Positions 1-6,021 of a DNA stretch of 7,304 nt are shown one piece after another. The notes beneath the pieces are model-generated. The model was not told the DNA's origin and searched no databases. It was given only the letters and a program-made list of their open reading frames with translations. Location of the stretch: the NCBI GenBank assembly GCA_030150315.1, contig JASLGB010000146.1, forward strand, positions 1 to 7,304, written 5' to 3'. A program made the position numbers and the translations under genes. This DNA comes from Dokdonella sp. (lineage in GTDB: Bacteria; Pseudomonadota; Gammaproteobacteria; Xanthomonadales; Rhodanobacteraceae). Position 1 is the first letter of the stretch. Every line of letters begins with the position of its first letter.

Positions 1-355
1 CTTCCGATTCCAGCTCTGGCGCGCGGCCACCGCGGCGCGGATACAGCGCGTAGCGGAAACCTTCGTGGCTGAGCACGCGGCGGCCGGCCACGCGCAGCGG
101 CGCGACCACCGGCAGTTCAGCGGCGGCCAGTTCCAGCGCGAAGGCGTGTTCCTCGGCGATCGCCGCATCGCTCCAGCGCGCCGGCCGGTAGAACTTGGCG
201 ACCAGCGGTGCGGCGCCGTCGAGGCCGACCTGGTAGACACGGTTTTCGTAGCTGGCCAGCGCCTGCAGGCGGCCATCGGTGGCAAAGCCGGCGGCCTCGA
301 CCGCGTCCAGCACGACCTCGGGCGAGAGCGCGTCGTAGGGAGTGCGGCTGCCCAC
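1..355 (-). CDS. srkA: Stress response kinase SrkA (YihE), N-terminal part
   Basis: This is the first 118 residues of a SrkA/YihE-type Ser/Thr protein kinase (about 330 residues in E. coli, choline/aminoglycoside-kinase fold), a cytoplasmic kinase linked to envelope and oxidative stress survival. The N-lobe is clear: SYENRVYQ at residues 35-42 is the family signature, VAKFYRP at 52-58 carries the ATP-binding lysine (K54), RW at 60-61 and EEHAF at 68-72 follow, then LPVVAP at 81-86 and GFRYALYP at 99-106. The catalytic HxDxxxxN loop lies beyond the window edge. The GTG start at 355-353 directly follows the TGA of the upstream thioesterase gene. It is in the same phase, so no earlier start is possible, and the residues from it align well with the E. 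coli N-terminus. An AAAGG motif inside the thioesterase gene can serve as ribosome binding site. It is almost certainly co-transcribed with that gene. Identity is confident; function is by homology. Confidence 0.9.
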   Translation of the reverse strand, partial: MGSRTPYDALSPEVVLDAVEAAGFATDGRLQALASYENRVYQVGLDGAAPLVAKFYRPARWSDAAIAEEHAFALELAAAELPVVAPLRVAGRRVLSHEGFRYALYPRRGGRAPELESE

Positions 356-793
356 TCACACGGCCTTTGGCGTGGCGCGCGGCACCACGGCCAGCGTCAG
401 GCGCGAGATGCAGACCAGGCGGCCCTGCTCGTCCTCGATGCGGATTTCCCATACCTGCGTGGCGCGGCCGACGTGCAAGGCGCGGGCCGTGCCGATGACG
501 ATGCCGTCGGTCACCGCACGGACGTGGTTGGCGTTGATGTCCAGCCCGACCGCCATCTGGCTGGTATCGAGGCAGAGATTTCCGGCGAGGCTGCCGAGCG
601 ATTCGGCCAGCGCCACCGAGGCGCCGCCGTGCAGCAGGCCGAACGGCTGTTTCGTGCGCGCGTCGACCGGCATCGTGCCGCGCAGCCAGTCGTCGCCGAT
701 CTCGGTCACGACCATGCCCAGATGCTCGACCAGACAGCCGCGGTTCCACGCGTTGATGCGCTCCAGATCGGTGGCTTGCTTCCAGATCGTCAT
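356..793 (-). CDS. Hotdog-fold acyl-CoA thioesterase, YdiI/MenI type
   Basis: This complete 145-residue protein matches the length and sequence pattern of E. coli YdiI (MenI), a cytoplasmic hotdog thioesterase that hydrolyses 1,4-dihydroxy-2-naphthoyl-CoA and other aromatic or aliphatic acyl-CoAs. The opening MTIWK, the block TKQPFGLLHGGASVALAES (residues 47-65) and INANHVR (about 86-92) are diagnostic. The catalytic residues of the family are visible as Q49, H55 and E64 (glutamate as general base). If the host is a xanthomonad-type bacterium that relies on ubiquinone, a menaquinone role is doubtful. A general acyl-CoA housekeeping role is more likely, so I give no symbol. The ATG at 793-791 has AGGA seven bases upstream and a promoter-like sequence further up. 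It is the first gene of a two-gene unit with srkA, reading away from the plus-strand reductase gene. Confidence 0.93.
   Translation of the reverse strand: MTIWKQATDLERINAWNRGCLVEHLGMVVTEIGDDWLRGTMPVDARTKQPFGLLHGGASVALAESLGSLAGNLCLDTSQMAVGLDINANHVRAVTDGIVIGTARALHVGRATQVWEIRIEDEQGRLVCISRLTLAVVPRATPKAV
364..368 (-). promoter_or_regulatory. Shine-Dalgarno for srkA inside the thioesterase gene
   Basis: On the minus strand this reads AAAGG, eight bases before the GTG at 355. It overlaps the last codons (Pro-Lys-Ala) of the thioesterase. It supports the GTG as the real srkA start and suggests translational coupling. Confidence 0.55.
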
Positions 794-800
794 GACGGAT

Positions 801-804
801 TCCT
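801..804 (-). promoter_or_regulatory. Shine-Dalgarno for the thioesterase gene
   Basis: AGGA on the minus strand lies seven bases ahead of the ATG at 793-791, a normal spacing. It supports that start codon. Confidence 0.6.
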
Positions 805-822
805 GCGAAAAGACGGCTTCGG

Positions 823-852
823 ACTATAGGTTGGCGACGACTTCGGCGACAA
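823..852 (-). promoter_or_regulatory. Predicted sigma-70 promoter of the thioesterase-srkA unit
   Basis: On the minus strand, TTGTCG (852-847, four of six matches to TTGACA) and TATAGT (828-823, five of six matches to TATAAT) are separated by 18 bases. Transcription would begin near 816, leaving a short leader with the AGGA site. AT-rich hexamers stand out in this GC-rich region. The spacing is one base off the optimum, and no experimental evidence is available. The same 101-base gap must also hold the promoter of the plus-strand reductase gene, for which I see no convincing pair of hexamers. Confidence 0.5.
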
Positions 853-894
853 TCGCGCGGATTGCCACTGCCCGCGATTCCGCCCGACCGTTCC

Positions 895-1944
895 GTGTCC
901 CGCACAGTCACCCTGCAAACCAGCGGCACGCGTTTCGAGGTCGAAGCCGGCGAAACCGTGCTCGAGGCCGCGCGCCGCGCGCATCTGGCGCTGCCGTATT
1001 CGTGTCTGGCCGGGGTCTGCGGCAGCTGCAAGGCGACCCTGATCGACGGCGAGTGCACCTATCCGCGCAATCCGCCGACCGCACTGGACGCCAGCGAACG
1101 CCTGCGCCACAAGGTATTGCTGTGCCAGGCCGTGCCAGCGAGCGATCTGGTCATCGCCGCGCGCGAAGTCGCGTCGGTGGCCGACATCCCGCTGCGCCGC
1201 GCGGAGCTGACCCTGACCGACAAGCAGCGCCTCGGCGAAGACGTCGCGCGCCTGCTGTTTCGCACCGAAGGCGAACCGCTGCGCCGGCTCGCCGGGCAAT
1301 ACCTCGACGTGCTGCTGGCGGAAGGCAAGCGCCGCGCGTTTTCCATCGCCAACGCGCCGCACGAAGGCGACCTGATCGAGCTGCACGTGCGCCACGTCGC
1401 CGGCGGCGGCTTCACCTCGTGGGTATTCGATTCGATGAAGCCGGGCGACCGGCTCACCGTGGAGGCGCCGCTCGGCACCTTCGTCGCGCGCGAGGACAGC
1501 GAGCGGCCGCTGCTGTTCGTCGCCGGCGGCACCGGATTTGCGCCGGTGAAGGCGCTGATCGAGCACTTCCTGCACCTGGGCACACGCCGGCCGATCACCT
1601 TCTACCGCGGCGTGCGCAGCGTCGACGACCTGTACCTGCGCGAGCTGCCCGAACGCTGGGCGCGCGACGTTGCCGGCTTCCGCCACGTCCCGGTGGTGTC
1701 GGAAGCGACGGGCGCGGACGGAATGCGCACCGGTTTCGTGCACGAAGCGGTGCTGGAGGATCTGCCGGACCTGTCCGGCTTCGACCTCTACATGGGCGGA
1801 CCGCCGACGATGGTCGATGCCGGTCGCCGCGCCTTCGTGCAGGCCGGCTTGCCGGAAGATCGCCTGTTCTACGATTCGTTCGACTATGCGCCGGACGTGA
1901 TCGCGAAGATTCTCAAGGGCCGCGCCGGCCTCGTGGGAACCTGA
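895..1944 (+). CDS. 2Fe-2S ferredoxin/FAD/NAD(P)H reductase, AscD-like
   Basis: This single-chain electron-transfer protein (349 residues from the GTG at 895) has three domains in order. The N-terminal plant-type [2Fe-2S] ferredoxin domain spans about residues 1-90, with ligands C37, C42 and C45 (CX4CX2C) and C77. An FAD-binding beta-barrel carries RAFS at 147-150. The C-terminal NAD(P)-binding domain has AGGTGFAP at 210-217 and a nucleotide-binding end motif GGPPTM. Proteins of this build pass electrons from NAD(P)H through FAD to the iron-sulphur centre and on to a partner. Databases often name them CDP-6-deoxy-3,4-glucoseen reductase (AscD), but no deoxysugar genes are nearby, so the partner is unknown. 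I chose GTG 895 because VSRTVTLQ matches the usual family N-terminus. A TTG at 862 would add 11 proline-rich residues, and neither start has a good Shine-Dalgarno. The usual Cys of the CGPP motif is replaced by Gly. It diverges from the thioesterase gene. Confidence 0.9.
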   Translation: MSRTVTLQTSGTRFEVEAGETVLEAARRAHLALPYSCLAGVCGSCKATLIDGECTYPRNPPTALDASERLRHKVLLCQAVPASDLVIAAREVASVADIPLRRAELTLTDKQRLGEDVARLLFRTEGEPLRRLAGQYLDVLLAEGKRRAFSIANAPHEGDLIELHVRHVAGGGFTSWVFDSMKPGDRLTVEAPLGTFVAREDSERPLLFVAGGTGFAPVKALIEHFLHLGTRRPITFYRGVRSVDDLYLRELPERWARDVAGFRHVPVVSEATGADGMRTGFVHEAVLEDLPDLSGFDLYMGGPPTMVDAGRRAFVQAGLPEDRLFYDSFDYAPDVIAKILKGRAGLVGT

Positions 1945-2001
1945 GCGACGTCCAGCGCTCGAAGTGAGCCGGAGTTGCCGAGTCTGCTGTTTGTTTCCGC
2001 C

Positions 2002-2006
2002 GGAGG
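2002..2006 (+). promoter_or_regulatory. Strong Shine-Dalgarno deciding the DUF2845 gene start
   Basis: GGAGG lies six bases before the ATG at 2013. An in-frame TTG at 2007 touches the site directly and cannot use it, so ATG 2013 is the start. Confidence 0.8.
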
Positions 2007-2012
2007 TTGCCG

Positions 2013-2579
2013 ATGAAGCGGGTCGTGTTGTCGCTGTTGCTGCTCGGACTGGCCGCGCCGGAGGCGCTGGCCATGCGTTGCGGCAGCAGCCTGGTGACCG
2101 AAGGCATGCGTGACCTGCAGGTGCGCCAGCGCTGCGGCGAGCCGTTCTGGACCGATACCTATTCCCGCGTGGACGTGATCGGCGCGCGCGGGCCGCTGGA
2201 ATACCAGCGCAGTGTGCGTTTCGATGTCTGGTACTACAACTTCGGCCGACGCCAGTTCATTCGCCGCGTGGTGTTCCGCGATGGCCAGCTGGTCGCCGAA
2301 GACGCGCTCGACTACGGTTTCGACGAGGTCGGCGACAACTGCAACCCGATGCGTGACTACCGCGGACTCAGCGCGGGCGAACTGTATGCGCGCTGCGGCG
2401 AGCCGCTCTCGCGTCGCATTACCGACGATGCGCTCGTGCGTCGTCCGACGCCGGACGTGGAACTGTGGCGCGACCTGCGCCGCGAGGAATGGACCTACGA
2501 CTTCGGCCGCTCGCACGACCTGCGCGTGCTGCATCTGGTCGATGGCCGCGTGCAGGACAGCGAGCGGCTGGCGCGCTGA
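2013..2579 (+). CDS. Exported DUF2845-type protein with two tandem domain copies
   Basis: This 188-residue protein has a Sec signal peptide: MKR, a hydrophobic run at 4-15 and an ALA cleavage site at 18-20. It is probably periplasmic, or outer-membrane associated without a lipobox. The mature part resembles DUF2845 proteins common in Xanthomonadaceae, of unknown function, and is duplicated. Copy 1 has C23, RCGEP 40-44, W73YYNFGR and DG at 90-91. Copy 2 has C110, RCGEP 127-131, W160TYDFGR and DG at 177-178. Each landmark in copy 2 lies exactly 87 residues after its partner. Each copy has a Cys-X17-Cys pair that could form a disulphide in the periplasm. The gene follows the reductase by 68 bases on the same strand. 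I see no clear promoter in the gap, so co-transcription is possible but the functions look unrelated. The family call is from memory of the CGEP pattern. Confidence 0.82.
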   Translation: MKRVVLSLLLLGLAAPEALAMRCGSSLVTEGMRDLQVRQRCGEPFWTDTYSRVDVIGARGPLEYQRSVRFDVWYYNFGRRQFIRRVVFRDGQLVAEDALDYGFDEVGDNCNPMRDYRGLSAGELYARCGEPLSRRITDDALVRRPTPDVELWRDLRREEWTYDFGRSHDLRVLHLVDGRVQDSERLAR

Positions 2580-2601
2580 CGCCGGACTCGCACCGCGGAC
2601 G

Positions 2602-2625
2602 GTCGCCTGTGGCGCGCACGGCGAC
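2602..2625 (+). terminator. Possible terminator hairpin after the DUF2845 gene
   Basis: GTCGCC (2602-2607) pairs with GGCGAC (2620-2625). An inner GTG/CAC adds three pairs after a one-base bulge, with loop GCGCG. It lies 22 bases past the stop codon. No T-run follows, as is common in GC-rich genomes, so intrinsic termination is uncertain. Confidence 0.35.
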
Positions 2626-2695
2626 TCGGGCGCGCGAACAGGGCGCGCGGATCGGGCAGGCAGATCGCGCGGCGGTACAGGCAGTTGGCAGGCAG

Positions 2696-2719
2696 GCGCC
2701 GGCGAAGGGACGCCGGCGC
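2696..2719. terminator. Perfect GC hairpin between converging genes
   Basis: GCGCCGGCG (2696-2704) and CGCCGGCGC (2711-2719) form a perfect nine-pair stem with loop AAGGGA. On the minus strand it begins eight bases past the hemY stop. Its position between the two converging transcripts suggests a terminator or 3'-end stabiliser working for either strand. It has no U-tract on either side. The rest of the 2580-2727 gap contains only short GGCAG- and GGGCGCGCG-type direct repeats and no gene I can support. Confidence 0.5.
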
Positions 2720-2727
2720 GAGGTCGC

Positions 2728-3984
2728 TCAGCCCTGCGCGCCGGGCAGGCGCGGAACGCCGTGTTCGCTGCGCTCCTCGAACGCGATCGAGCGCGTGCCG
2801 CCGGCTTCGCGCGTGCTGCGTACCGGCAACGGCTGCGACGGCTCGCCGCGTGCGACGTGCAGCGCGTTCGCGTAGCAGGTCGCCGCCCCGGCAGGATCGC
2901 GTTCGCCGCGACGGCAATCGCCCAACGCTTCCCATGCCGCGGCGGTCTCGCCCTGCGCCAGCGCGTGTTCCAGCGTGGCGTTGGCCTTGGCCCATTGCAT
3001 CGACTGCGCCTGCAGGCGGCCGATCGTGGTCGTCAGCGCGGCACTGTCGGGGGCGAGGTCGCGCCAGGACTCGGCCTTGCGTGTGCGCTCGCCGAGTTCG
3101 TCGGGGCCGAGTTCGGCATACAGCGTCACCAGCGCATCGTTCCACTCGCGTTTCAGAGCGGAGTCGATCTCGTCCATCGCGGCCAGGGTCTGGCCGAGCG
3201 CGGCGGCGCGGCGGGCGAACGCGGCGACCAGCTCGGGCCGCTTGCGCTGCGCGCGGGTGGCGCCGCTCCACAGCGCGCCGAGTGCGTTTGCGTCCGCTGC
3301 GTGCGAAAGCGCGGCGCCGAGCACGCGTTTTTCCAGTGCGGCTTCCGTCTCGGGCGTCAACGACTGGCTGCGCGTGAAGGCCGGCAGCGCATCGAGCGCG
3401 GCCTGCGTGTCGCCTTCGATCAGCGCCGCCTCGATCAGGGCGCGGCGTCCGCGCAGGGACAGTTCGGTGCGCGACTTCAGCAGGCCCAGCGCGTCGGCGC
3501 TGCGACCGCGTTCGATCAGGAAGCGTGCCCGCAGCGCATCGGCGGCGCGCGCGGCGGACGGGCCGGCTTCTTCCAGCGCCTGCGCGGCGCGGTCGTCGGC
3601 ACCGCGCTCGTGCGCGGCGCGTGCCAGCACCAGCAGCGCCGGCGTGCGGAAGGCGTCGTTGCGCGCAGCCTTGGACAGTTCGCGTTCCGCCGCGGCGTAG
3701 TCGCCTTCGGCATAGGAGGTCAATCCATTGGCAAGGCGCTCGCGGCCGCGCCGGCGCACCGAGCGGCCCCACGCGCGGAACGGCAGCCGCAACAGCCACC
3801 ACGCCAGCGACAGCGCGAACCAGCACAGCAGCAGCATCGCCAGCGCGGCGACCACGCTGGTCTCGATCGTGGTGCCGCGGATGCGGATCTGCACATAGCC
3901 GGGGTCGGCCGCGAGCCAGTGCCAGGACAGCGCCGCGGCGACCGCGACGACAAGGAAAATGGTGATCGTGCGCCAGGCTCTCAT
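2728..3984 (-). CDS. hemY: HemY, inner-membrane TPR protein of the haem cluster
   Basis: This 418-residue protein (E. coli HemY is about 400) is anchored by two N-terminal membrane helices, about residues 6-24 and 42-66. Between them sits the conserved stretch PGYVQIRIRGTTIETS (28-43), the family signature. The rest is alpha-helical and repeat-like with TPR features, for example GDYAAAERELSKAA (94-107), ERGRSADALGLL (158-169) and a well-formed C-terminal unit ALGDCRRGERDPAGAATCYANAL (353-375 in part). HemY is linked to haem synthesis by gene neighbourhood and E. coli genetics. It is not the Gram-positive coproporphyrinogen oxidase of the same name. Its ATG overlaps the hemX stop in an ATGA (3984-3981), indicating translational coupling. 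The last 40 residues are low in hydrophobics and look disordered. It is the last gene of the hemD-hemX-hemY unit, and a GC hairpin follows its stop. Confidence 0.93.
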   Translation of the reverse strand: MRAWRTITIFLVVAVAAALSWHWLAADPGYVQIRIRGTTIETSVVAALAMLLLCWFALSLAWWLLRLPFRAWGRSVRRRGRERLANGLTSYAEGDYAAAERELSKAARNDAFRTPALLVLARAAHERGADDRAAQALEEAGPSAARAADALRARFLIERGRSADALGLLKSRTELSLRGRRALIEAALIEGDTQAALDALPAFTRSQSLTPETEAALEKRVLGAALSHAADANALGALWSGATRAQRKRPELVAAFARRAAALGQTLAAMDEIDSALKREWNDALVTLYAELGPDELGERTRKAESWRDLAPDSAALTTTIGRLQAQSMQWAKANATLEHALAQGETAAAWEALGDCRRGERDPAGAATCYANALHVARGEPSQPLPVRSTREAGGTRSIAFEERSEHGVPRLPGAQG

Positions 3985-5093
3985 GCGCCGGCCTCCGGTT
4001 CGATGGCTTCGGGCGCGGGCATCTGCGCCGGGACGGGCGGCTGCGACAGAGCGCGCGTGGCGCGCAGGTTGCGCAGCTCTTTCAATGCGGTGCCAAGTTC
4101 TGGCAAGGCCGGCGCCAGTGGCTGCGCGGCGAGCCGGTCGAGTTCGGCCAGGGCCGCCTGGGTGGCTTCGGCGCGCGGATCGAAGGCATCGGCGAGTCCG
4201 TCGCGTGCGCGTTTCAGCGCCGGTGCCCAGGTTTCGGCGTCACCGGCCATCAGCGCGGCCTCGGCCACGCGCAGGTCGAGCGCGACGAGCGAGCGCGCCA
4301 GCTCGATGTCGCGCGGCGCGATCGCGAGGTCGTCGCTGTGGTGGATGCGCACGAACTGCGAGAAGAACGCGCGCCAGCGCGATTCCGGCACCGGCGTATC
4401 GGCGGACTCGGCATTGGCTCTTGCCAGCGTCGGCAGCTCGCCGCGCAGGCGCTCGAGCGCGCCGAGTGCGGCCCGCACTTCCAGCGGCTTGCTCGCCTCC
4501 AGCGCCTGGCGCTCGGCGCCGATGGTCTGCCGGATTGATGCGAACGAGGGGCTGTCGGCGCCCGCTAGCGCCGAATCGGCGAGACGATAGGCGGCGATCG
4601 CGGCGTGCGCGTCGTGGAACAGGGCCAGCCGCTCCTGCGCCAGTTGCAGCAGGAATTCCGCCTCGTTCATCGCCATCGCGTCGCGTCCGCTGAGGCGCTG
4701 CTCGGCGAGGTTGGCGATGGCGTCTTCGAGGTGGCGCGAGCGCTCGCCGAGGCCGAGCAGTTCCTCGCGCACGCTCTTGTTGACGCCGTCGGCGTCGTGC
4801 AGGCGCGCGCGCAGCGATTCCAGCTCGCGCTTGCGCTGGTCGGCGCCGGCGGTGAGCGCGTCGAGGCGCGATTGCATATCGCTGCGCAATGTGTCCTGCG
4901 CACTGTCCTGGGTCTGCTTGAGTGACCACGCCAGCCACAGCGCGCTGCCGCCGGCTGCCAGCGCCGCGACGGAGAACAGGAGTGCAAGGCCGCCGCCGCG
5001 TGCGGGCGGCCGGTTGGCCGGTGGCGTGGCTGCGCGTGCGGATTCGGGCTCGTTGGCCGCCGTTGGCAGGGCGATGTCGGTGTCGTCGCTCAT
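3981..5093 (-). CDS. hemX: HemX, membrane-anchored coiled-coil protein
   Basis: This 370-residue protein (E. coli HemX is about 390) has a short Ala/Pro-rich cytoplasmic N-terminus, one membrane helix at about 35-57 and a charged coiled coil at about 60-132. The HemX core follows, recognisable by NEAEFLLQLAQERL (143-156) and the helical AIAAYRLAD segment. The tail is Pro/Ala-rich. HemX proteins are often annotated as uroporphyrinogen-III C-methyltransferase, but there is no methyltransferase fold or SAM motif here and that label should not be used. The likely role is a membrane scaffold or regulator of tetrapyrrole synthesis together with HemY, which is inference. The ATG at 5093 is the first possible start, since an in-frame TAG lies nine bases upstream of it. 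No clear Shine-Dalgarno is present. It lies 46 bases after hemD and overlaps hemY by four bases. Confidence 0.92.
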   Translation of the reverse strand: MSDDTDIALPTAANEPESARAATPPANRPPARGGGLALLFSVAALAAGGSALWLAWSLKQTQDSAQDTLRSDMQSRLDALTAGADQRKRELESLRARLHDADGVNKSVREELLGLGERSRHLEDAIANLAEQRLSGRDAMAMNEAEFLLQLAQERLALFHDAHAAIAAYRLADSALAGADSPSFASIRQTIGAERQALEASKPLEVRAALGALERLRGELPTLARANAESADTPVPESRWRAFFSQFVRIHHSDDLAIAPRDIELARSLVALDLRVAEAALMAGDAETWAPALKRARDGLADAFDPRAEATQAALAELDRLAAQPLAPALPELGTALKELRNLRATRALSQPPVPAQMPAPEAIEPEAGA

Positions 5094-5139
5094 GCCGGCA
5101 TGCTAGCGGAACTGCGGCAGGCGGGCAGCAACGAGCACG

Positions 5140-5940
5140 TCAGGAATGGTGGCCTTGCGCGATCCGGCCGGCCGCCAGAAGCAGGTCCGGCGCCAGCGCC
5201 GAGGCGGCCGCATGGGTCGATTCGAAACCGTCCGCGCGCGCGATTTCGGCCAGCCGCTGGCTGGCGACCACCAGCGGTGATCGCCGCAGGCGCTCGAGCA
5301 GGTCGGGCGGCAGGCGTTCGACCAGGTGGCGCAGCGCATCGGCGCTGGAAAGAAGGGTCAGCAGCGGTTGGCGCGCGTCGGCCAGCGCCTGCAGCGTGTG
5401 TTTCTGCCAGCGCGGCGCGGCGCGCTCGTAGACGTGGATCGGCTCGATCAGCGCACCGCGCTGGCGCAGGGTGGAGGTGATCAGGTCGCGGCCACCGGGT
5501 GCGCCGACGAGGGCGAAACGGCGGCCGCGGACATCGGCCAGTTCCGGCCGTGCGAGCAGGCCCTCGCTGTCGGAACGGTCGTGCGGCGCGATGCTGGCGA
5601 TGCCGCGACGCGCCAGCGCGCGGGCGGTGCCGGCGCCGACGCAGCAGACCAGCGCCTGCGGTGGGATCGACAGATCCGGCGCGGCGCGGAACGCGAAACG
5701 CACGGCGGCGGGACTGACGAAAATCCAGCTGTCGAACGCCGCAGCGGCGTTCGTGTCGGCCAGCGCCGGACAGGCGCGCGGGCGCAGCGAGAGGCCCGGC
5801 AGCAGCAGCGGGCTGCCGCCGAGCGCGCGGACGCTGCGCACGAGCACGCCCGAACTGCCGGCGGGGCGGGTGATGACGACGGTGGAGCCGGTCAGGAGGG
5901 GCGGCGCGTCGGCGGGCGTGCGGGAGGCGGTCGGGGTCAT
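5140..5940 (-). CDS. hemD: Uroporphyrinogen-III synthase
   Basis: HemD closes hydroxymethylbilane, with inversion of ring D, to uroporphyrinogen III, the last step common to haem, sirohaem and cobalamin. The 266-residue sequence shows the two-lobe family pattern: strand VVITRP (21-26), SPAAV (76-80), VGAGTARAL (101-109), DSEGLL (124-129), RGRRFALVGAPGGRDLI (138-154), the conserved tyrosine in HVYERA (169-174), LLSSADAL (196-203) and LVVASQRLAEIA (223-234). The ATG at 5940-5938 gives an 18-20 residue lead-in before the first strand, longer than in E. coli (246 residues in all). The frame is open far upstream, but that part only mirrors the divergent desaturase gene. A Shine-Dalgarno is not evident; AGGA lies 16 bases from the ATG, which is too far. 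It heads the hemD-hemX-hemY unit. hemC is not upstream. Confidence 0.93.
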   Translation of the reverse strand: MTPTASRTPADAPPLLTGSTVVITRPAGSSGVLVRSVRALGGSPLLLPGLSLRPRACPALADTNAAAAFDSWIFVSPAAVRFAFRAAPDLSIPPQALVCCVGAGTARALARRGIASIAPHDRSDSEGLLARPELADVRGRRFALVGAPGGRDLITSTLRQRGALIEPIHVYERAAPRWQKHTLQALADARQPLLTLLSSADALRHLVERLPPDLLERLRRSPLVVASQRLAEIARADGFESTHAAASALAPDLLLAAGRIAQGHHS

Positions 5941-5978
5941 CGGTACGGTGCTGGAGTCCTGCGCTCGTCGGGGCCTCT

Positions 5979-6001
5979 GGCGGCGATAGAATTGCGCCGC
6001 C
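5979..6001. promoter_or_regulatory. Inverted repeat around a -10-like box, hemD/desaturase divergent region
   Basis: GGCGGC (5979-5984) and GCCGCC (5996-6001) flank an AT-rich core with TAGAAT at 5987-5992, five of six matches to a -10 box on the plus strand. Transcription from it would start about 20 bases before the desaturase ATG. I see no good -35 hexamer. The repeat is placed where a regulator could act on the desaturase gene, or on hemD which diverges from here, but the arms are simple GC sequence and may be chance. Confidence 0.3.
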
Positions 6002-6021
6002 TCCCCCTGAAGGTAACGAGA

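Noticed and set aside
862..894. TTG at 862 as the start of the reductase
   Set aside because: It would add a proline-rich segment not expected in the family. The GTG at 895 matches the usual N-terminus. It is not excluded, because neither start has a clear ribosome binding site.
790..1743. Minus-strand open frame of 317 codons opposite the reductase gene
   Set aside because: The plus strand encodes complete ferredoxin, FAD and NAD motifs here, and the antisense reading shows no recognisable domain.
2626..2700. Short direct repeats of GGGCGCGCG and GGCAG type as a possible repeat array
   Set aside because: The units are short, irregularly spaced and what one expects by chance in GC-rich intergenic DNA. 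There is no CRISPR-like regular spacing.
2212..4590. Open plus-strand frame of about 790 codons across hemY and hemX
   Set aside because: It starts inside the DUF2845 gene in another frame and runs antisense to two well-recognised genes. Its Ala/Arg/Gly-rich composition is typical of GC-rich antisense shadows.
3981..5093. Annotation of HemX as uroporphyrinogen-III C-methyltransferase
   Set aside because: The sequence is a membrane helix plus coiled coil with no SAM-binding or tetrapyrrole methylase motifs. The name is a known database carry-over.
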